A DNA stretch of 64,000 nt from contig JAFXQX010000029.1 of NCBI GenBank assembly GCA_017526745.1, positions 62,001 through 126,000 on the forward strand. Reading direction: 5' to 3'. The notes under the pieces were generated by a model. The model made no database searches. It saw only the letters and a program-made list of their open reading frames with translations, and was not told the DNA's origin. Below, one piece after another: positions 60,430 through 64,000 of the stretch. Within the stretch, counting starts at the first letter, position 1; every line of letters starts with the position of its first letter. Source of the DNA: Lachnospiraceae bacterium. Its GTDB lineage: Bacteria > Bacillota > Clostridia > Lachnospirales > Lachnospiraceae. The position numbers were made by a program, and so were the translations under genes.

Positions 60430-60458
60430 TTGACAGTCAACATTATATAGTGTTAAAT
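60430..60458 (+). promoter_or_regulatory. Candidate promoter of nrdDG
   Basis: A perfect TTGACA at 60430-60435, 17-base spacer and TTAAAT at 60453-60458. The spacer and -10 box are covered by the first NrdR box. Confidence 0.55.
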
Positions 60459-60483
60459 TATTTATGCCAATACAATATATTGT
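60440..60483 (+). promoter_or_regulatory. Paired NrdR boxes
   Basis: ACATTATATAGTGT (60440-60453) and ACAATATATTGT (60472-60483) match the AT-rich palindromic NrdR box, and their centres are 31 bases apart, three helical turns, as in known NrdR operators. NrdR would repress nrdDG when dATP is high. The nrdR gene is outside the window. Confidence 0.78.
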
Positions 60484-60521
60484 TTTTTTGCAATTTTTTT
60501 TTGCCAAATGGGGAGGTAGTT

Positions 60522-62720
60522 ATGTCGCAGTTACCTGATCTTAAGGAGAATAATACAGAAGAGGCCGTCAATTATTCCGCTCTGTACAAGCCGGACCGTC
60601 CTGTCAAGATGATCAAGAAGGATGGAACCCATGAAGAGTTCAATGTCCAGAAGGTCGTGGATGCGGTAGGCAAGAGCGCATACCGTGCCTTGACCAAGTT
60701 CTCCGAAGATGAGAAGAAGTTCATATGCCAGAAGGTCGTAGACCGTGTGAACGAACTTGATGTTGACGAGATCCCCATCCCCATTATGCACAATATAGTC
60801 GAGTCCGCACTTGAAGAGGTCAAGCCGATCGTAGCCAAAAGCTACAGGGATTACCGCAATTACAAGCAGGATTTTGTCCGTATGCTCGATGACGTTTATA
60901 TGAAGAGCCAGTCGATCATGTACGTCGGAGACAAGGAAAATGCGAACACGGATTCGGCACTTGTATCAACCAAGAGAAGCCTTATCTTCAATCAGTTCAA
61001 CAAAGAGCTTTACCAGAAGTTTTTCCTCACAACGGAAGAGATACAGGCATGCCGTGACGGATATATCTATATCCATGATATGTCCGCAAGGCGTGATACG
61101 ATGAACTGCTGCCTTTTTGACGTTGAGAACGTTCTTCGCGGCGGATTTGAGATGGGTAATATATGGTACAACGAACCCAAGACATTAGATGTTGCGTTTG
61201 ATGTCATCGGTGATATTGTTCTTTCGGCTGCCAGCCAGCAGTACGGCGGTTTTACGGTCCCTTCGGTCGATCTGATACTCGAGCCTTATGCCGAGAAGAG
61301 TTACAAAAAGTATATTGATAAATATACCGCACTTGGTATCGATAAGGAGAGGGCTGAAGCAGAGGCTGAAAAAGACGTGGCACGTGATTTTGAGCAGGGT
61401 TTTCAGGGCTGGGAATACAAGTTCAACACTGTGGCATCATCCCGCGGAGACTATCCGTTCATCACGGTAACGGCCGGTACAGGTACGGGAAGGTTTGCCA
61501 AAATGGCAACGATCACGATGCTTGATGTCAGAAGAGCCGGCCAGGGCAAGAAGGAATGCAAGAAGCCCGTCCTGTTCCCGAAGATCGTATTCTTATATGA
61601 CGAGAACCTTCACGGACCCGGCAAGGAACTTGAAGATGTGTTTGAAGCCGGGGTAAGGTGTTCGAGCAAGACAATGTATCCGGACTGGCTGTCGCTGACC
61701 GGAAAAGGTTATATCGCTTCGATGTACAAGCGGTACGGGAAGATCATTTCCCCCATGGGCTGCAGGGCGTTTTTATCTCCGTGGTATGAAAGGGGAGGTA
61801 TGCATCCCGCGGATGATGAAGATGTCCCTGTATTCGTGGGGCGCTTCAATATAGGAGCGGTTTCCCTCAATCTTCCCATGATCCTTGCCAAGTCGCGGCA
61901 GGAATCAAAGGACTTCTATTCGGTACTTGATTATTACCTGAATCTTATCAGGCAGCTGCATATCAGAACATATGCATATCTCGGTGAGATGAGAGCTTCA
62001 ACGAATCCGCTCGCATACTGTGAAGGAGGATTTTATCAGGGGCATTTAAAGCTTACCGACAAGATCAAACCGCTGCTCAAGTATGCGACTGCTTCATTCG
62101 GCATAACGGCACTTAATGAGCTTCAGGAACTGTATAACGGAAAGTCGCTCGTTGAAGACGGACAGTTTGCACTCGAAGTTCTTGAATATATCAATTCCAA
62201 GATCACCGAATTTAAGGAAGAAGACCATAACCTTTATGCGATATACGGCACACCGGCCGAGAATCTTTGCGGACTTCAGGTCAAGCAGTTCAGAAAGAAA
62301 TACGGTATTGTCGAGAATGTTTCGGACAGGGAGTATGTTTCAAACAGCTTCCACTGCCATGTCTCGGAAGATATCACTCCTATAGAGAAGCAGGACCTTG
62401 AGTACAGATTCTGGGAACTGTCAAACGGAGGAAAGATACAGTATGTGCGTTACCCGATCGATTATAATCTCGGTGCGATAAGAACTCTTATCAACCGTGC
62501 GATGGACATGGGCCTGTATGAAGGCGTCAATATGTCACTGGCATATTGTGATGACTGCGGGCACCAGGAGCTTGAGATGGATGTTTGTCCCAAGTGCGGC
62601 AGCCGTAATCTTACCAAGATAGACAGGATGAACGGTTATCTGTCATATTCAAGGGTTCACGGCGATACAAGGCTCAATGACGCCAAGATGGCCGAGATAG
62701 CTGAAAGGAAAAGCATGTAA
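60522..62720 (+). CDS. nrdD: Anaerobic ribonucleoside-triphosphate reductase
   Basis: About 732 residues from ATG 60522; GGGAGG at 60511-60516 decides this over an upstream ATG at 60450, which lies in the operator. N-terminal ATP-cone (KMIKKDGTHEEFNVQKVVDA), glycyl-radical barrel, zinc site CDDCGH with CPKCGSRN, and radical site Gly705 in RMNGYLS. It makes deoxynucleotides without oxygen and is activated by NrdG, whose gene follows. Confidence 0.96.
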   Translation: MSQLPDLKENNTEEAVNYSALYKPDRPVKMIKKDGTHEEFNVQKVVDAVGKSAYRALTKFSEDEKKFICQKVVDRVNELDVDEIPIPIMHNIVESALEEVKPIVAKSYRDYRNYKQDFVRMLDDVYMKSQSIMYVGDKENANTDSALVSTKRSLIFNQFNKELYQKFFLTTEEIQACRDGYIYIHDMSARRDTMNCCLFDVENVLRGGFEMGNIWYNEPKTLDVAFDVIGDIVLSAASQQYGGFTVPSVDLILEPYAEKSYKKYIDKYTALGIDKERAEAEAEKDVARDFEQGFQGWEYKFNTVASSRGDYPFITVTAGTGTGRFAKMATITMLDVRRAGQGKKECKKPVLFPKIVFLYDENLHGPGKELEDVFEAGVRCSSKTMYPDWLSLTGKGYIASMYKRYGKIISPMGCRAFLSPWYERGGMHPADDEDVPVFVGRFNIGAVSLNLPMILAKSRQESKDFYSVLDYYLNLIRQLHIRTYAYLGEMRASTNPLAYCEGGFYQGHLKLTDKIKPLLKYATASFGITALNELQELYNGKSLVEDGQFALEVLEYINSKITEFKEEDHNLYAIYGTPAENLCGLQVKQFRKKYGIVENVSDREYVSNSFHCHVSEDITPIEKQDLEYRFWELSNGGKIQYVRYPIDYNLGAIRTLINRAMDMGLYEGVNMSLAYCDDCGHQELEMDVCPKCGSRNLTKIDRMNGYLSYSRVHGDTRLNDAKMAEIAERKSM

Positions 62721-63229
62721 TGAGATACCATAACATTACGAAGGACGACATGTTGAACGGTGACGGTCTTCGTGTGGTTCTGTGGGTAGCCGGTTGTTCT
62801 CATTGCTGCGAGGGCTGTCAGAATCCGTCAACATGGGATCCCAACGGAGGCCTTACTTTTGATGAGGATGCAAAGGAAGAAGTGTTTGCGGAACTTCGCA
62901 AGCCCTATGTTTCCGGTGTGACGTTTACGGGCGGAGACCCGATGTACGGCGGTAATTATCCCGAGATCAGAAGCCTTGCGGAGGAAATAAAGGACAAGTT
63001 TCCGAACCGCACGATCTGGATGTATACGGGGGACCTGTGGGAGAACCTGTATGAAGATCCGATTATGAAGAATATTGACGTTCTGGTAGACGGGGAATTT
63101 CATATAGAGGAGCGGGATGTCAAGCTGCTTTGGAAGGGAAGCGCGAACCAGCGCGTGATTGATGTGGCAGCAACTCTCGCTTCCGAAACCCCCGAAGTTC
63201 CCGTGATCTACTGTGACGATTACTATTAG
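62720..63229 (+). CDS. nrdG: Anaerobic ribonucleotide reductase activase
   Basis: 169 residues. A radical SAM enzyme with the CxxxCxxC cluster motif in AGCSHCCEGC and a GGD element in VTFTGGDPMY. It generates the glycyl radical on NrdD. Its first base is the last base of nrdD (TAATG arrangement), and the two form one operon. Confidence 0.97.
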   Translation: MRYHNITKDDMLNGDGLRVVLWVAGCSHCCEGCQNPSTWDPNGGLTFDEDAKEEVFAELRKPYVSGVTFTGGDPMYGGNYPEIRSLAEEIKDKFPNRTIWMYTGDLWENLYEDPIMKNIDVLVDGEFHIEERDVKLLWKGSANQRVIDVAATLASETPEVPVIYCDDYY

Positions 63230-63267
63230 ATCCATGGCTATATCTGCCATAATGAAAAGGATGCTAT

Positions 63268-63774
63268 ATGAAAAGAATTGCCAGATTCAGTAAAGTGAGC
63301 TTTGAACAGTTCCTTGGAGCTTATAAGGATGATTTCGGCGGAACGGATGAAGAGATCAGAACGGTATATGACTCCATCAGGCTCCCCAAAAGGGCTACGG
63401 CAGGTTCTGCGGGGTATGATTTTTATACACCGGTATCCATACATTTGGAGCCCGGACAGACTGTAAAGATCCCGACAGGGATACGCGCGAAGATGGAAAG
63501 CGACTGGGTGCTCATGATCTTTCCCAGGAGCGGACTGGGTTTCAAGTTCAGGCTTCAGCTAAACAACACTGTCGGTGTCATTGACAGTGATTATTATGAT
63601 TCCGACAACGAAGGCCATATTTTCATCAAGATCACGAATGATTCCAATGAAGGAAAAGTAGTTGATGTGGCAAAAGGCGGTGGTTTTGCGCAGGGTGTAT
63701 TTCTGCCTTACGGCATAACCGAAGATGATGATACGACAGATGAACGTAACGGAGGCTTCGGAAGTACCGGCTGA
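63268..63774 (+). CDS. dut: dUTP diphosphatase
   Basis: 168 residues. Trimeric dUTPase motifs: GYDFYTP (motif 1), IFPRSGLGFKF (motif 2), NNTVGVIDSDYYD (motif 3), and C-terminal Gly/Phe-rich GGFGSTG (motif 5). An insertion and a longer N-terminus separate it from the shortest forms. It hydrolyses dUTP to dUMP. It lies 38 bases after nrdG, in keeping with deoxynucleotide metabolism. Confidence 0.93.
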   Translation: MKRIARFSKVSFEQFLGAYKDDFGGTDEEIRTVYDSIRLPKRATAGSAGYDFYTPVSIHLEPGQTVKIPTGIRAKMESDWVLMIFPRSGLGFKFRLQLNNTVGVIDSDYYDSDNEGHIFIKITNDSNEGKVVDVAKGGGFAQGVFLPYGITEDDDTTDERNGGFGSTG

Positions 63775-63775
63775 C

Positions 63776-63812
63776 GGAACAGTGGAACAGTGGGGACCGT
63801 CCCCACTGTTCC
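63776..63812. repeat. Palindromic repeat with direct repeats (REP-like)
   Basis: GGAACAGT occurs twice in tandem (63776-63783 and 63784-63791), and GGAACAGTGGGGAC (63784-63797) is exactly inverted at 63799-63812. The shape recalls extragenic GGGGAC-type palindromes common in Clostridia; it may end dut transcription or be a mobile REP-like unit. Confidence 0.7.
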
Positions 63813-63843
63813 GACCCCGCTGTTTCATGGTATAATAGTTGCC

Positions 63844-64000
63844 ATGAAGGCACATGAACATATAATAAAAAGCGTTGAAGAAGGAAGCATTGCCGACGAA
63901 ATGGGTGTTGAGGTCGGCGATGCTCTTCTTTGTATTGACGATAATGAGATCGAAGACGTCTTCGACTACAGGTTCCTCATACAAAGCGAAGAGCTGACCG
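63844..64000 (+). CDS. DUF512 protein, N-terminal PDZ-like part (cut by window end)
   Basis: Only the first 52 residues are visible: HIIKSVEEGSIADEMGVEVG and ALLCIDDNEIEDVFDYRFLI. This is the PDZ-like opening of the DUF512 proteins, which continue into a radical-SAM-like domain. Function unknown. A TATAAT at 63831-63836 ends 7 bases before the ATG and no Shine-Dalgarno is seen, so the transcript could begin on or next to the start codon. Confidence 0.8.
   Translation, partial: MKAHEHIIKSVEEGSIADEMGVEVGDALLCIDDNEIEDVFDYRFLIQSEELT

Noticed and set aside
60481-60502. T-rich run upstream of nrdD as a terminator
   Set aside because: No GC-rich stem precedes it on either strand; it lies between operator and ribosome site.
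60450-60521. Longer nrdD beginning at ATG 60450
   Set aside because: Those codons overlap the NrdR boxes and a T-rich stretch, and GGGAGG suits ATG 60522.
1-64000. CRISPR arrays, tRNA or rRNA genes, insertion sequences and prophage genes
   Set aside because: None was recognised on either strand; spaced repeats, cloverleaf-like segments and transposase or phage proteins are absent as far as reading by eye can tell.

Overview
The window reads as ordinary chromosome of an anaerobic, low-to-middle G+C Firmicute of the Clostridia, most like Lachnospiraceae from gut or rumen. The evidence is a full Rnf complex, a biotin-dependent sodium-pumping decarboxylase cluster, pyruvate phosphate dikinase, oxygen-sensitive class III ribonucleotide reductase, 2-hydroxyacyl-CoA-dehydratase-type activases, a GH9 glycanase, the cmk-ispH-rpsA gene order and glycyl-tRNA synthetase of the single-chain type. 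Genus is inference. I see no prophage, insertion sequence, tRNA, rRNA or CRISPR array. Genes are packed tightly, most on the + strand, and no gap without a gene exceeds about 160 bases.

Layout. 1-614: end of an ABC ATPase and a small frameshifted secreted-protein gene. 619-5140: a 7TM hybrid histidine kinase, then a redox cassette (DUF362/ferredoxin protein, thioredoxin, two small membrane proteins) closed by a terminator. 5202-11488: larB-larC for the nickel-pincer cofactor, a signal-less GH9 enzyme, miaA, and a 7TM protein carrying what look like a dead receiver and a dead Hpt domain. 11489-15733 (minus): a 1414-residue fused activase/dehydratase-like protein. 15849-22998: rhomboid-like pseudoprotease, M16C peptidase, DUF4349 lipoprotein, era, recO, small lipoprotein. 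23017-36869: glycyl-tRNA synthetase, ppdK, galE, a heterodimeric ABC exporter, birA, an orphan Hpt protein, asnA, alaS, rpsU. 36961-39287: metallophosphoesterase, scpA, scpB. 39423-44707: carboxyltransferase, OadG/MmdD-like subunit, biotin carrier, sodium-pump beta subunit and a second carboxyltransferase. 44846-50119: TetR regulator, flavoprotein, cmk, ispH, rpsA, cheR. 50116-51228 (minus): YprB-like exonuclease. 51344-56280: rnfCDGEAB, with apbE converging on it. 57335-59471: two cell-wall hydrolases. 59576-60364 (minus): an AP2/degenerate-HNH/AP2 protein. 60522-64000: nrdDG behind paired NrdR boxes, dut, and the start of a DUF512 protein.

How it fits together. Energy conservation is sodium/ion based: the carboxyltransferase cluster could move a carboxyl group between CoA thioesters and pyruvate while its beta subunit pumps sodium, BirA would attach its biotin, and Rnf would link ferredoxin and NAD to an ion gradient, with ApbE attaching FMN to RnfG and RnfD. 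The most unusual items are the sodium-pump-linked transcarboxylase cluster, the 7TM protein with an inactivated phosphorelay, the AP2 protein with an eroded HNH core, two divergent promoter pairs whose -35 boxes overlap or abut, and several genes without Shine-Dalgarno sequences whose -10 boxes lie almost on the start codon.
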